Positions 1 to 11,337 of a stretch of 64,000 nt of DNA are shown in pieces. Within the stretch, counting starts at the first letter, position 1, and every line of letters starts with the position of its first letter. This DNA comes from Zhengitettix transpicula. Its lineage: Eukaryota; Arthropoda; Insecta; Orthoptera; Tetrigidae. The notes under the pieces were generated by a model. That model searched no databases and had not been told where the DNA came from. It saw nothing but the letters and a program-made list of their open reading frames with translations. The DNA lies in the NCBI GenBank assembly GCA_037074705.1, contig CM073596.1:17132501-17196500 (forward strand), written 5' to 3'. The translations under genes were made by a program, and so were the position numbers.

Positions 1-520
1 CAATTTTTCCCTAGTAAAGAGACGTACGACCAACTAAATGTGTATGAACTAATTTAAGCTACCTCCCAACATTGAACTTCGTAATACATTCATACCTGGA
101 TTAAAATGAAGAGAAGTGAGAGGAATCATAAGTTACAATAGTTTGGCTGGTCCACTTCATTTCCGTAGGCATCAGTTTTTTTTTAGAAAAAAAAAAAGGC
201 CGCTGAATTTGGTCGCATAACTACTGACCATATTTCACCGAAGCCTTCATGGACGTCATTCTCCCCACTAAGTGGAACATTCAGCTGACCCAACCAATTT
301 CGTGTCCACAGGCCTTGTTTAGCGGCGTAGGAGCAAGCGTAATTTGAGAACGTCTTTTTGAGAGTGGGCGATATCGTGAAGAAAAGGAAGGGGATCTCCA
401 TTTCCAGGCAGCTCAAAAAACTTTACGCTGTTGTAATGTGCTGTGTCAAATTCTCTACTGCGTTTTGAAAAGAAATACTTCAATAAAAGGCAAATAAATT
501 TATATATATATATATATATA
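1..520. other. AT-rich sequence, no supported gene
   Basis: I see no gene here. A 77-codon minus-strand frame (183-416) has no convincing splice sites around it and runs into an A/T homopolymer, so I do not call it. A (TA)n tract at about 501-521 borders the next element. Confidence 0.5.
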
Positions 521-1572
521 TTGTAATAAACAATAATTAATAATTTAATTTAAATTTGCCTCACGTTGTGGTGACATAATGTAATAAACAGTAATGGAAG
601 TTTTAATTAATTTAAAGAATTTGCCTCACGTTGAAGCGCCATTTATGTAATAATCAAATACGAGGCTTTATTAAATGAAATGAAAAACTTATTAACAAAC
701 AAAAATATTTATTTTATTTTGTGACAATAAAGATAATTACAACAAAATTTGAGATCTTTCTCTCAGGGATTGTAATGGGTTTGATAACGAACACAACAAA
801 TTGATTTAAAATCTTATTACAATTTTTACCTAAACAATATGTCGATAGAATGAAAAAAAATTAAAAATAAAGAAATTAACTCTGATTGACAATTAAAAGA
901 GATCGAAATCTGACTTAATCCTTTAATTAGCGTTTACAATTAATCACCAGTTTTGGTTTTGTTACTTACATACTGTCCGGCTGGTACCAGCATTCTTTTT
1001 GGTTTCGGAAGTACACTATGGCAAACTTTTACACTGGTTCTAAATATTGACTCACAGATTTTACACTATTGAAGTCAAAATTGATAGGCTCCCAGGAACT
1101 CTGATGATTCTCCTGAATGTCAGCTATCTGATGTCTGCTTGCCTTACAGGAATCCTATGATTCGAAGATTTATTAGTCATTTACTGATTTGGACTTAAAC
1201 TGTAACGTATCTTCTTGAAGATTTATTTTAACTGTTTATTCTTTCGGAGCGAACTAACTTTTCTTCAGCTCCCTACTGTAGGTTTAAACTGTCAACTTTA
1301 CTATTCCGCTCTTTGCTGCTCTCCAGAAAAAAACGGCAATCTTTCATCACCAACTCTATCCTAGTTGGCTGTAGACGTAAAAAAACTGACTTCCTTTCCT
1401 GGCTGGCTATAGACGTAAACTGCTCGACTTTCATGCGGCAAAAAGCCATTTTGACTTTTCAACAAAAACGGCTGAGCTTGCTTTTCCCATGTTGCTTTGT
1501 TCGATCATGCCGTTATAATTCAAATTTTATGTCCAAATATGGACAATGAATAGCCTAATTAATTGGCATTAT
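521..1572 (-). repeat. TA-bounded repetitive element (family T relative, minus orientation)
   Basis: The segment lies between a (TA)n tract at 501-521 and another at 1573-1585. Its left border TTGTAATAAAC next to (TA)n matches the inverted 3' border of the family T copies. Read on the minus strand it has a GGTACCAG block followed by CAGTATGTAAG and, further on, TTGTAAACGC. These fall in the same order as the GGTACCAG, GGTATGTAG and TTTTGTAAACC landmarks of the clear copies at 26.1, 48 and 61 kb. The 5' half (about 1100-1560) does not match them. There is no long ORF, so it is non-autonomous or decayed. That it belongs to the family is inference. Confidence 0.45.
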
Positions 1573-1585
1573 AATATATATATAT

Positions 1586-2429
1586 TCCAGAGATTACCTA
1601 ATGTGTAAGGTAAATGTTTTTTTTCTTTTTTCTTTAATTATTGGCGGCGTAACTTTGAGCATTGCAAATAAACAGCATTGTTTGGCGCAAGAATGCAAAG
1701 ACTATAACGGTTGCTACGGATTATTGTCGAAAAGCGTACGAACAGAGAACTTTAACGGAAAACATTCCGTGTGTGTGTTTGGAGGGCCTGACGATAGGAT
1801 TCAGAGAGCCAGTCAGTGTGTTGTGGGAGATGGAGCAGTGTGTTGTGGCGACCCGGCCAATGGTGGCCGCATTCAGTAAAGTATAAGCTGAATGTATGAG
1901 CTTATGTATTAAAGGGATTTTCCACAACAAAAGCGAGTGTGGTGATACGTGATGACAGTAAAGTAGAAAGGCGCCCGAAAGTGTTAAGTGTTACGGCGAA
2001 GTGTGAAAAGTATAAAATCAGTGCTGTGGCCTGTCAATAAAATATTTTCCCAATTAAAAAGTTAAATAATCCGGATTGCGCTAACGTAGTGTAAAAACGA
2101 AAATTTTGAAATATTTTACGTAAATATCGTTTACCACCAGATTTCTATAGTTATGTTGTTCTTAAAGTCTTTGTATGAAATTTTGGTGTTGTAAATTAAA
2201 TTAATATTTTGCTTTTGTCACTTGGTGAAATTTAGATTCTCATGAAAGACGAGGCATTTATTTAGAAACATAAAATGTAAAGAATTCATCGTAAATAAAA
2301 ATTAACAATTAAAAAAAATTTTGGTTATATTTCAACGCAAAATCCCAAAAATTCCATCGTTCCCTTTTATATTACATAATTTTGTTGTCGTAACGTGCTG
2401 GCATATTTTTATATATTGAATATTACAAT
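1586..2429 (+). repeat. Family T element, copy T1, between TA microsatellites
   Basis: This ~0.84 kb repeat starts right after a TA run (1573-1585) with AGAGATTACCTAATGTG and ends ATATTACAATATATA, running into a TA tract at 2428-2454. It carries the family's most conserved block at 1681-1740 (TTTGGCGCAAGAATGCA..., TTATTGTCGAAAAGCGTA). That block recurs at 26.23, 58.12, 60.33 and 60.94 kb, and inverted at 25.95 and 48.74 kb. A 92-codon frame at 1601-1879 begins with a hydrophobic stretch, but it is not kept open in the other copies and is probably chance. The superfamily is unrecognised. Confidence 0.7.
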
Positions 2430-3637
2430 ATATATATATATATATATATATATACGCTACTGCACTTTTTGCGATACTATAATTTTATGAAATTAATAAA
2501 ATAAACCCAATAAAATTACAAAAGTTGAATACGGTAACAAATTTTATGACGCAATGGCAGAGAAATAAATTAGTTGTAAAGGTATTAACGTGTGTAATGG
2601 AAAAAAGTTTTGATGATGTATCTGAAATTGATAATGATATTCTTTTAAGCCTTTGACATTTTAATTTCATCACTTTCCGCTCCCTCTTCAAGTGTTTGTT
2701 TTTATTCATCCCTCCTCTCTTCCTCGTTCCGAGTATCGACGACCTTTCTTAATTATTTGACAAGACGGCGTCCTTTCACGAAGTTACTTTCGAAGTTATA
2801 AATGTAAGATAACAGATAATGTCGTTCCGAAAAAAATAAAAAAAGGGGTAAATATTCAAATAACCCGATAGACGTTCAGACATTCCTTCTGTTTTCTCTC
2901 TTCTAATATTTTTCCTTGTTACTTAAATCGAGCGAAAGGGGAAAAAAACAATACAGAGACATTTTCAGTTCAGATAAAAAATTAAGAGAAAAGGCAAGAG
3001 TCTTTAAATACAAAAGGAAGAATTCAGTTTCAAGCAAAAAATCGAGAATTAATTACTCTGAGTGATTCCAGTTTCTTTTGGCCCTAGTTAGTACCGAAGA
3101 CAATTTTAGCCGAAACATTTTACGTTTATGAATAATCAGTTGTGCTCGGGAACTCGCGTTAATTCGATTTAATAATCGCCAATGTGATATTCGACTTCTT
3201 ACATCACGAGAATGTTTTGAGAGAAATTCGGTTTAAAAATGAAAGAGCAAGTAGATAAAAGAAAATAAAGTTTGTTTTGGTTCAGGTTTTATGAAAATAT
3301 TGGAAATATTTCTATACGTATGGATCAAGACTTATATCCACAAATTATTTAATTATATAACGAAATTATGCTTGTAATATTTTTTTGGACAGAATTGTTA
3401 ACAGAATTGAAACTTTGAACTAGGAAAAAGCGGTAGAATGAAGTTTTAGTATTTATTTTTTGTTGAAGTTGTATTTCGGACTGTTGATCAGAAAACGAAT
3501 TCTTTTCAATGATTTCACCACAGAAATTAAATTAGATTATCGTTTACTGCTCAAGGTCCGTGAAATATTATTTATTTCATTTCTTATATTATGAGTTCCG
3601 TAAATGTTCCACGAAATAGCTGATTTTTACTTTATTT
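2430..3637. other. AT-rich spacer, nothing recognised
   Basis: After the TA tract (2428-2454) this is plain AT-rich sequence with short homopolymers. There is no convincing ORF, splice pair or repeat shared with the rest of the window. Confidence 0.5.
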
Positions 3638-4960
3638 TTAAAAACTTTTATCGTTATGTTGTACAGTTCTGTTAAATAACTTACAGGTATTTACAACAAT
3701 TGGTAAATTACTCACTTGCTGACTTGAGAATGTGGAGAGTTTCCAGCTCTTGTGTTCACGTTTTGTTGTTCTGAGGACTTTGGGGTTGAAGATGAGGTGG
3801 GTGTTTGGCGGTTACTGTCACGATTTGGGAAGTTGGGTAGAGAATTAAATAGATAGGGTTATCGGTCAGTGAAGGTTATATTGTGGTTGGTGGGATGAGG
3901 ATATGTCAGGAAGTGTCTTGACTGTTGGGGAAGTATGAGGACTACCAGGAGCTTCAGACGGTGGTTTGGGGGCGGATTTGGGTGGTTAAGGGTGCTTTTG
4001 ATTAGAGAGAATATTAGGATTTATTTATTATAGTGTCAATGGTAGGGATTTGGATGTCTCTGTGGATTGTGGAGTTTTTTAGGAACCATGTAGCATTGAT
4101 AATGGATCGGAGGATTATGTTTTGGGTAATTTGGAGCTTTTGTGAGTGGGATTAGGCTGTGGACTCCCAGATAGGGCAGGCGTTGGACCAAATGGGTTGG
4201 ATTAGGTTCAGATAGATTAGTCGTTTACTATTGATTGAGAACGTGGAATTTTTTTTGGTAGTTAGTTGAATTCAGTGTTAATTTTGGGGTTGAGGTTGTT
4301 GATATGGGCTTTCCATGATACTTTTGGGTCAAGAGTGACTTTTCTTCGGATAAGAGTTCCACTGAGGGTGAGAGGGATTCGGGCTGGTTGGTTTCTTTCT
4401 CGGGTGAATTTGCAGGGTGGAGGATTTTGGAAGGGTTGATGTTGACTCTCCATTGTTTGGACCATGAGTCTGAGACACTTTGGAGTGGTTGGAGTCCTGT
4501 GGTCAGGGAACAGGTTTCGTATAGGATGATGACGTCATCTGCAAAAAGTACCGTTTTGGTTGAGGGATGTTGAGTTGTGTCATGGATATATAAGTTAAAC
4601 AGGAGAGGAGAGACGATGCTTCCTTCTGGGGGGGACGCCCCGCGGTGATGGGGTTGTGGGACTTGGTAGTGGCTGGAGTTAATTTTGACTGTGAACTTGC
4701 GGTTTTAGTAATTTGTAGTGCCTGTCATTGAGTAAATTTTTTGGGGGGGATGAAGGGATGATATATTTTATCCGATGCCTTTTCTACGTCGATGAATGTG
4801 GCTGTACAGGATTTTCGGGTTTTCAAAGGATTTCTTTTTAAACAGTTGGTTACTGTCTGTGGGTGCAGGAGTGTGTTTAGGGGGAATCCATACTGTGTGT
4901 TGGGAATTGGACTGTGACTTTACTACTTTATTAGTTCCTTAAGAAAAATAATCTTTTTGA
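3638..4960 (-). pseudogene. Degenerate non-LTR retrotransposon (CR1/Jockey-type), copy 1: RT domain and 3' part
   Basis: On the minus strand, about 4850 down to 4260, broken frames encode a LINE reverse transcriptase. In order I read FIDVEKASDK, then GVPPEGSIVSPLLFNLY, then the catalytic FADD box (FADDVIILYETC, near 4545-4510), then WSKQWRVNINPSK and the thumb-like stretch further down. This order is typical of CR1/Jockey-group elements. The ORF is broken by frameshifts and stops, and the endonuclease and early fingers regions are missing, which fits 5' truncation. The 3' tail near 3640-3700 matches the tail of the copy at 38.9-40.4 kb, so both belong to one family. The host benefits from nothing visible here: it is dead. 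Confidence 0.8.
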
Positions 4961-6810
4961 GGCTTTTTGAAAAAAAAAACAGTTTATTATTTGGTACATT
5001 AATAATTCCTACTACGCACTTAGACTGTTACCCGTATTTTTTATTGTGGGATCAAGTATTTTTTTAGGTTATTCTTTACATATATATAACGCTATAGTTA
5101 TAATTTTTCTGGTATAAAATGTTTGTATGCACAATTCTGATGTTTTTTTTTTGTTACTGTAAATTCAGGGATTTGTCGTTTAGCAAACCTCGGGACTCGG
5201 TTGAAGTGTTACTTAGTACGATTCTCCCCCCACAGATCGAGCTTAGACCATGGCAGGAAACAGCACGACGAGGGAACGGGGGGGGGCCTCCGCTGGCTTT
5301 GTTTGTAAACATTGGGTTCGCTAAGTTGTGTTACGCAAGAGGCGCCATTCAGGTCTACTCCATCCAAGGACACACAGGCAAAAACAAAGCCACGTTGTGT
5401 GCGGTGCTGTTGCTTTCTGTAATTGCCATAAATCAGGGCCAAGGATACACACCACGCTGCCGGCTCAAGGCCAGTCACTGGGGCGCCATTTTGGACGCTC
5501 TGCGAAACTCCATCCTTCCTTAAGACGGACGTGGGTGGGAGGGAGGGAGGGGAAAAATCGCGAGCAGGCAACAATGAGCCACGATGAATCTGCTACTTTC
5601 TTCGATTGATCAGCAAAAGCTGTTACGAATTGCGTATTTGTTCCCCCGTTTTCATTCCTTTTTGAACTATTCAACGCCGTGATTTCAATTTTTTGTTTGC
5701 AACTTCTCTGGTTCTAAAAACTTCTTGACAGTAAATTTCAGTAATTTTATCACATCAAGCATTTTAAAACGTCTCCTTTTAACTATATTTTTCACAAACC
5801 TCATTTTAGATCCTTCTTTTATTATGCTAGTGGGGAAATCCTCTCCAAAATTTTCAAGTCGTGGATAGTTCCGAGTTTCAGAATAAACTATGCTGCTATT
5901 TTTCTACCTCGAAACCATTACAACTCGAATGCGTTTCTCTTTTGCAACATTTTTTTTGGCATATAACAAATTTCTAGTCGTTTGGTTTGAGTGCCCGAAG
6001 CCTTTTGTGTTGGCAAAAATAATATAAGATAAAACCCTGGAACGCGGCTAACGTGTATCGGAAAACAGCCACATCGCCAATAATCAATACGTGACGAACT
6101 TCACGGTCGAAGGGAAGGAAGAAGATGAAAAGTTTCGATTATAATATGAAGAAAAGAGACCTCGGATCCGAAAGAAGGAAACTCTTGTAGATGGCCCATA
6201 ATTTAATAGTCCCTGTATGAATAGAGTGATGTATGCAATAACTTCATTTTACGACCAGTCTTTATTGGAAATTCAGCATTTGTCGTGGAGTTGCATAAAT
6301 TTCTAAAAATACTCTTCAGTCTTTCAACGTCAGAAGTTTACTCCTACGATTTTACGCGTCCCCGATCCACAGGATCGACGTCTGATTTCCACTTTGTTGG
6401 TCCTGTCCGTCGTAAAGCATTGCCTCTGTGTTGAGTGATATACTGCGACATTGAATTGTAAAAGTGATGTCCACACGGGGGTTTTACTTTGGTTCAAGAA
6501 CTATCCAGGTCAATATATAAAGGGGATAAATTTCGTAAGTAGCACTGACATGGGTTCGAGTTATTTCGATGTGAGTTACTGTAATCAATGTGGGGGTTTT
6601 ATTCGAATTGAATAAATAATTTTATAATTATAACTGACTCCCCAATTAAAGTCGAATAAAGTGATGTAATTACAAACTATTGGGTTCATAAAAAACTGAT
6701 GAGTATTTCGAAATTAATATTGTTAGTTTTATTTGTAGTCTTGTGTGTTTCATATTTGATGTTTGTCACTGTGGTCGGCGGTTTGTTGCCTGGTCAGTAT
6801 CGACAGCGTT
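4961..6810. other. Unassigned sequence with a GC-rich island at about 5180-5610
   Basis: Most of this stretch is AT-rich and shows nothing. From about 5180 to 5610 the sequence becomes GC-rich, with a homopurine run GGGAGGGAGGGAGGGG near 5538. It has open frames on both strands (134 codons plus, 121 codons minus). Neither resembles a family I know, and frames open on both strands of a GC-rich island are expected by chance. It could be a repeat fragment or a CpG-type regulatory island. I cannot decide between these. Confidence 0.3.
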
Positions 6811-7275
6811 TTTTCTAGAGTCACAGGCAATATCAGGGTTATCCGCTTTGGTGGTTACTCCCCTTTAATAGCATAGAAAGGGATGGAAAAGGGGGGATGC
6901 GGAAGGTAGATCAGTGTAGCCTAAGGGTTTACTAGGGCCCCTTGGCTATGGTTTAAGGATCCTACCCGACATTCGCCTAAAAACGATGCAAGGGAAACCC
7001 TAGAGACACCTGCATCAGGTAGGTCGGGCATTTGGTCCGTGACCCACGCCCTTCCGATAACGAGAAGTTGGTCTGCTGTGGGATCGCAGCATACTAAACT
7101 ATATTTCTTGCCGATTTCAAATGGCAGCTGGCCGACTGCTCCAGACAACTCTTACCGTATGCCCAACGTCTACGACCCCGGAACATACACACCTCAAAGC
7201 CAAACAAGGTGTCGTGCTTTATGGGAACCTTATTTTGAGATCCCTGACATAGAGCAGGAATGAGGAAGAGCCCGG
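6811..7275 (-). repeat. Family R short retroposon, copy R1
   Basis: This is one of about 14 copies of a ~430-510 bp GC-richer repeat. Landmarks, written on the strand that carries the poly(A), are a CTCGGCCTGTTTTGAGAGG-like 5' part, CTGCCTCCTAAACT, TGCCCGACCTACCTGATGCA, TAGGATCCTTAAA and GGGAGTTGCC. Then come CTCATGTAGCCTG and an A run. Here the T run at about 6811-6816 marks the 3' end, so the element is antisense to the given strand. It is diverged from the others. The short frames in it are not kept as a protein. Confidence 0.7.
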
Positions 7276-7319
7276 ACAAGAATTTATCCCGTTCCCTTCG
7301 CTTCGAATCGTATCGACAG

Positions 7320-7840
7320 TTGGTTTGGTGTTAACGGGCTACATGAGGGTAATCCGCATGGTGGCAACTCTCCTTTAATAGGATAGGAAGTGATTTGAAA
7401 GGGGGGATACGGAAGGTCGACGAAGGTAGTCAAGGGGTAACTAGGGCTCCCGGGCTGTAGTTTAAGGATCCTACCCGGCATCCGCCTGAAAGTGATGCAG
7501 GCAAAACCCTAAAAAAACTTTTATCAGGAAAGGTCGGGAATTTGGCACTTGTCCAACGCCCTTCCGATGGCGGGCGAAGGGTTTTCTGTGAGGACGCAGC
7601 AATCTCTTCTCCGTGCCTCGACTAGTTTAGGAGGCAGCTGGCCGACTATTCCAAAAGGAAAGGAGGGTAACTCTTACTGTATTCCTAAGGTCTCAAAACA
7701 GGCCGAATTGCCTCGGTTTATGGGAACCTTAGTTCCAGAGAGAGCAGAAGGCATCCTCAAAGGTAGCTTCCTCCAGACCTCTCTGGAAGGTTCACCTGGG
7801 AGAGAATTCTCTTACCGGCTTCCTTGTTTGACCAAGGTGC
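7320..7840 (-). repeat. Family R short retroposon, copy R2 (long form)
   Basis: This is a head-to-tail neighbour of R1 and R3. It is a long form. Beyond the usual 5' end (near 7745) it continues with CTCTCTGGAAG, GAGAGAATTCTC and TTGACCAAGG up to about 7840. The same extension is seen at 9541-9660, 10102-10155 and 34391-34460. A 118-codon plus-strand frame (7549-7905) runs across the R2/R3 boundary and is not a real gene. Confidence 0.75.
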
Positions 7841-8290
7841 TTTTCTTTGGGTGTAGACAGGCTATGTATAGGGTAATCCACATAGTGGCAACTCCCCTCT
7901 TATAGCGTAGGAAAGGGATTTGAAAGGGGGGATGCGGAATGGTGGAGGAAGGTAGCCAAGGGTTACTAGGGCCCCCGGGCTATAGTGTAAGGATCCTACC
8001 CGGCATTCGCCTAAAAAATGCAGGGAAAACCCTAGAAAAACCTGCATTAGGTAGGTCGGGCATTGGGCACTTGTCCCACGCCCTTCCGATAGCGGGAGAG
8101 GAGTTTGCTGTGGGAACACAGCATTCCCTTCTCCGTGCCTCAGCCAGTTTAGGAGGCAGTTGGCCGACTATTCCAATAAAAATAGCGAACAACTCTTATT
8201 GTATGCCCAAGGTCTCTGACCCCGGAACATACACCTCTCAGAACAGGCCGAGGTGCATCGGCTCGTGAGAACCTCAGTTCAAAAACGGAA
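7841..8290 (-). repeat. Family R short retroposon, copy R3 (tail subtype B)
   Basis: This is the third tandem copy. Its tail reads GGGTGTAGACAGGCTATGTATAGGG on the given strand, unlike the GGGCAACAGGCTACATGAGGG tail of R5, R7 and R8. The same alternative tail ends R4 and R10, so two subfamilies are present. Its 5' end runs straight into a Helitron 3' end at 8300. Confidence 0.75.
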
Positions 8291-8299
8291 AACTAACAA

Positions 8300-8412
8300 G
8301 GAACAGTTTTATTTAGGTTAAATCACTTCCTGACTTAAGATTAATATAGAATTAAATACTTTTTCGCGTTTATATAAATAAGTACACGGGAAAACGCCGA
8401 GCACCCAGCTAC
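8300..8412 (+). mobile_element. Helitron 3' terminus (fragment)
   Basis: The sequence GGTTAAATCACTTCC...TTAATATAGAATTAAATA...AAAACGCCGAGCACCCAGCTAC closely matches the 3' end of the complete Helitron at 30513-31255. The terminal CTRR appears as CTAC instead of CTAG, a likely mutation. The rest of this copy is missing upstream, where family R copies lie. Confidence 0.65.
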
Positions 8413-9540
8413 TTACGGAATAAAAACATTTCCTTCCACACAAAGTGACAGACAAATAATTTTTAAAATTTTAGATCAATGAACGTAACTTTAAATTTAT
8501 TTCAAAGGTCTTGAAACAAATTTGTTTCGAACCGATTCCGTAATATTAGCTTTCCATATATCAAGTTTTCCAAGAGATTGTCGGGGGACTTCCGGCATTT
8601 GCAAAATAGAACGGCTCTTAAACGGAGACAGTATTTTCAATCCTACACTTTTACCCCAGCATTGCCTTGAAATTAAATTTAAGCGGACAACAAGACGATA
8701 AATACTAAAACACTGGACTGCGTTTTCAGCAAGGTCGAACTAAACGCAGGTGATCCTTGGATGAAAATGTCTTCTAACTACGCTACTTTTACCTCCATAA
8801 AATAAGAAAATAAAATAAAAATGTAAAATAAGTGGATTACATATTAAATTCTCCTTCACCTATTTTTTAATAAACCTCGGAACGCCTCCAAATACTGCGT
8901 GTAACAAACGGCCGGTCTTGCCAGGGAGTTCTGGGCACCACAGACGACTTCTAAAATCTTCCGAGTATATTCCGTTTACATTCGGTTTCATCGCCAGTCG
9001 TAGCTTGAAGCTCTCCGAATATTTCAGAACATTTACAAAAGAGACCAGAACTGACAAATGTTGGTGAACTTTATTTCTTGATGGTTGGCTTTGGATTGTG
9101 GGAGACGCTCTGGCGACCAAGCGACGCAGCTACGCACCACATTATGGAGGCAACTCGACACCTGAGCGGCAGAAAACCCGACACCACCATATTGCGTTCC
9201 TAACCCCTTCAGAAGAGTAGCTTCTCCATTAGTATTTAATACACCACTCCCTCGGAGCTTGCACAAAAAAAAATATTTGATTAACATTTTCAATTTTTGG
9301 CTTTATAATACCAAAGCAACTTACTTAGGTTCTTCAATTTACCCGTTGGAGAATATCATATGCAATTGCGATGCCAAGGCTGAGTGACATTTGCATGACG
9401 TAAGAGCCGTGAATTGCTGACAAAATCACGTCCTTTCCGTAATAAAGTTCTCATAAAACCAATTGAGTACCTGCCAATTGTAACCTTTGGCAGCTTTCTC
9501 CCATTCGTAATGTATTAACGATCAGATAATACGAGCGTTT
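8413..9540. other. Unassigned sequence
   Basis: Two overlapping minus-strand frames of 86 codons (8860-9120 and 9033-9293) cover a moderately GC-rich patch. I do not recognise either, and no good splice sites flank them. Otherwise nothing is seen. Confidence 0.4.
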
Positions 9541-10098
9541 TATTAGAACCTTGGGCAAACAAGGATGACAGTAAGAGAATTCTCTCGCAGGTGAAACTTC
9601 CAGAGAGCTCTAGAGGAGGCTACCTATGGGAATGCCTTCACAACTCTCTGGTTTTTTTTAACTAAGGTTCCCATAAACCGAGGCAATTCGGCCTGTTTTG
9701 AGACGTAAGTGTTCCGGGGTCGAAGACCTTGGGAATACAGTAAGAGTTACCCTCCTTTCCTTTTGGAATAGTCGGCCAGCTGCCTCCTAAACTAGTCGAG
9801 GCACGAAGAAGAGATTGCTGTGTCCTCACAGAAAACCCCTCTCCCGTCATCGGAAGGGCGTGGGACAAGTACCCAATGCCCGACCTACCTGATGCAGGTT
9901 TTTATAGGGTTTGTCCTGCATTACTTTTAGGCGAATACAGGGTAGGATCTTTAAACTATAGCCCGGGGGCCCTAGTAACCCTTGGCTACCTTCCTCCACC
10001 ATTCCGCATCCCCCCTTTCAAATCCCTTTCCTACGCTATAAGAGGGGAGTTGCCACTAAGTGGATTACCCTATACATAGCCTGTCTACACCCAAAAAA
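9541..10098 (+). repeat. Family R short retroposon, copy R4 (nearly complete, long form)
   Basis: This is the best long copy. It runs from TTGGGCAAACAAGGATGACAG through the EcoRI-centred palindrome GAGAATTCTC and the shared core (TGCCCGACCTACCTGATGCA at about 9877, TAGGATC at 9943). The tail TAGCCTGTCTACACCC is followed by an A run at about 10092-10098. The 3' A run on the same strand as the tail supports retroposition. There is no RT or other enzyme, so it is non-autonomous. I found no clear pol III A/B boxes, so whether it is a true SINE is open. Confidence 0.75.
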
Positions 10099-10101
10099 AA
10101 G

Positions 10102-10155
10102 GACCTTGGTCAAACAAGGAAGCCGGTAAGAGAATTCTCTCCCAGGTGAACCTTA
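10102..10155 (+). repeat. Family R 5' end fragment
   Basis: Directly after R4's A run the sequence begins again with CCTTGGTCAAACAAGGAAGCCGG and GAGAATTCTCTCCCAGGTGAA, the start of another long-form R copy. It then breaks off into the Helitron at 10160. The start of a second unit right after the first A run points to a head-to-tail array like the one at 7.3-8.3 kb. Confidence 0.6.
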
Positions 10156-10159
10156 TTAC

Positions 10160-10735
10160 ATCAATACCTCCAAATTTCTTTACGAATAGAATATTTAAAT
10201 ATACTCGTTGAGTATAGCAGGATATAATTTTCGATCAGTCTTCAGACACTACGAAAGATAAAAATGATGAAATTGTTAGCTAGATTCATAATATAAACAA
10301 ATAGTCGCCATATTCGAGTCTCTAATATGGCACGAAAATTAACTTACGTATTCCGCTAGGATCGTCAAGTATTACGTATTGTTTTTATTATCGTCCGATT
10401 ATGACTGGATAAAATTATAGTTTTTATTCAATAAAAATATTTATGCTTTATTTAATTACGGAAAAAGTACCCATTTCCTTTGTTCGTCGCGTAGTAACGT
10501 TTCCTTCTCGCGTGACATCTTGGCGCGGAGTAATTTAACACAAAATGATCACACTTTTTAATTATAATTCTTTCAACCTTAATGCTAGGGGTTTCTCGCC
10601 CTCACAGCACCGTTTCTTGTATTTTGAAGAATATGTTTACCAATTTTTGTTACAATCTGTCCACGCTTTTAAAAATGTATAGAGATTAACGTAAATACAT
10701 ACATACAAACGTACAATCTTTTTTTATATTTATTA
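10160..10735 (-). mobile_element. Helitron, non-autonomous, 5' part (minus orientation)
   Basis: Read on the minus strand it starts near 10735 with a TATATAAAAAAAG-type 5' end, GTATGTATGTATTTACGTT and AAAGCGTGGACAGATT. It continues with GAAACGGTGCTG, TTTTGTGTTAAATTACT, AAATAAAGCATAAATATTTT and ATGGCGACTATTTGTTTA. This order matches the full copy at 30.5-31.3 kb. The 3' third is missing where the R fragment ends at 10155. No Rep/helicase frame is present. Confidence 0.7.
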
Positions 10736-11337
10736 TTTATATTGACTGATTGACTGCACAGTTGAGTATTTCCTGATCTCCTCACGTAATTCACTATACT
10801 TCAACACACCCGATTTCTTAAAGAATTCCGCACGGGGCTTTCGTATTCAGGTCATGAGAGTTGTGGTATTGTAGCGTCGTATTGCATCTGTCTGTCAGTT
10901 CAATTCACCCGTCCATCGGTTTGTCGGAGCAGTTTTCCCGTAACGCTTCACTTTTTGGGTCTTATTACAGCGAAAGAACGCCCAAGTCGGGACCAGTTCT
11001 CCGGCATTCCAAACTGCGCTGTGCTTATAAAAACGTCCAATATCCGAGCAAGTCTCCCACTCCGTCTTAACCAATCAGCTTGGAGGCTGTACGAATTATG
11101 TGCAATGTTCCTTGCGATCAGAGCTGATTTTTATTCAGGTTATGTCGGGAAACCGGTCCATAAATGGAATCATTTAGACGGCGTGTTCGATTAATCCTAA
11201 ATTGATATCCAAAATTAAATTATCTGTTTGATTGCTTTATCTATTTAATGGCTCGCTGCAAGGTACAAGGAGCTCCAAATACTTAACATTTTCGATAAAT
11301 GAGTAAATAATACATGCGGGCAAAACATATTTTATTT
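10736..11337. other. Unassigned sequence
   Basis: Mixed-composition sequence with two short overlapping plus-strand frames (10861-11070 and 10955-11194). I recognise neither product and see no clear splice sites or repeat. Confidence 0.4.

Noticed and set aside
1601..1879. 92-codon frame with a signal-peptide-like start and several cysteines
   Set aside because: It lies inside a family T repeat copy, and other copies do not keep the frame open. Chance is more likely than a secreted peptide gene.
5119..5574. 134-codon plus and 121-codon minus frames
   Set aside because: They overlap on opposite strands of a GC-rich patch and match no family I know. I describe the patch but call no gene.
7549..8268. 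Plus-strand frames of 118 and 109 codons, and similar frames in other R copies on both strands
   Set aside because: They sit in family R copies, cross element boundaries, occur on both strands and are not preserved between copies. The GC-rich composition explains the open length.
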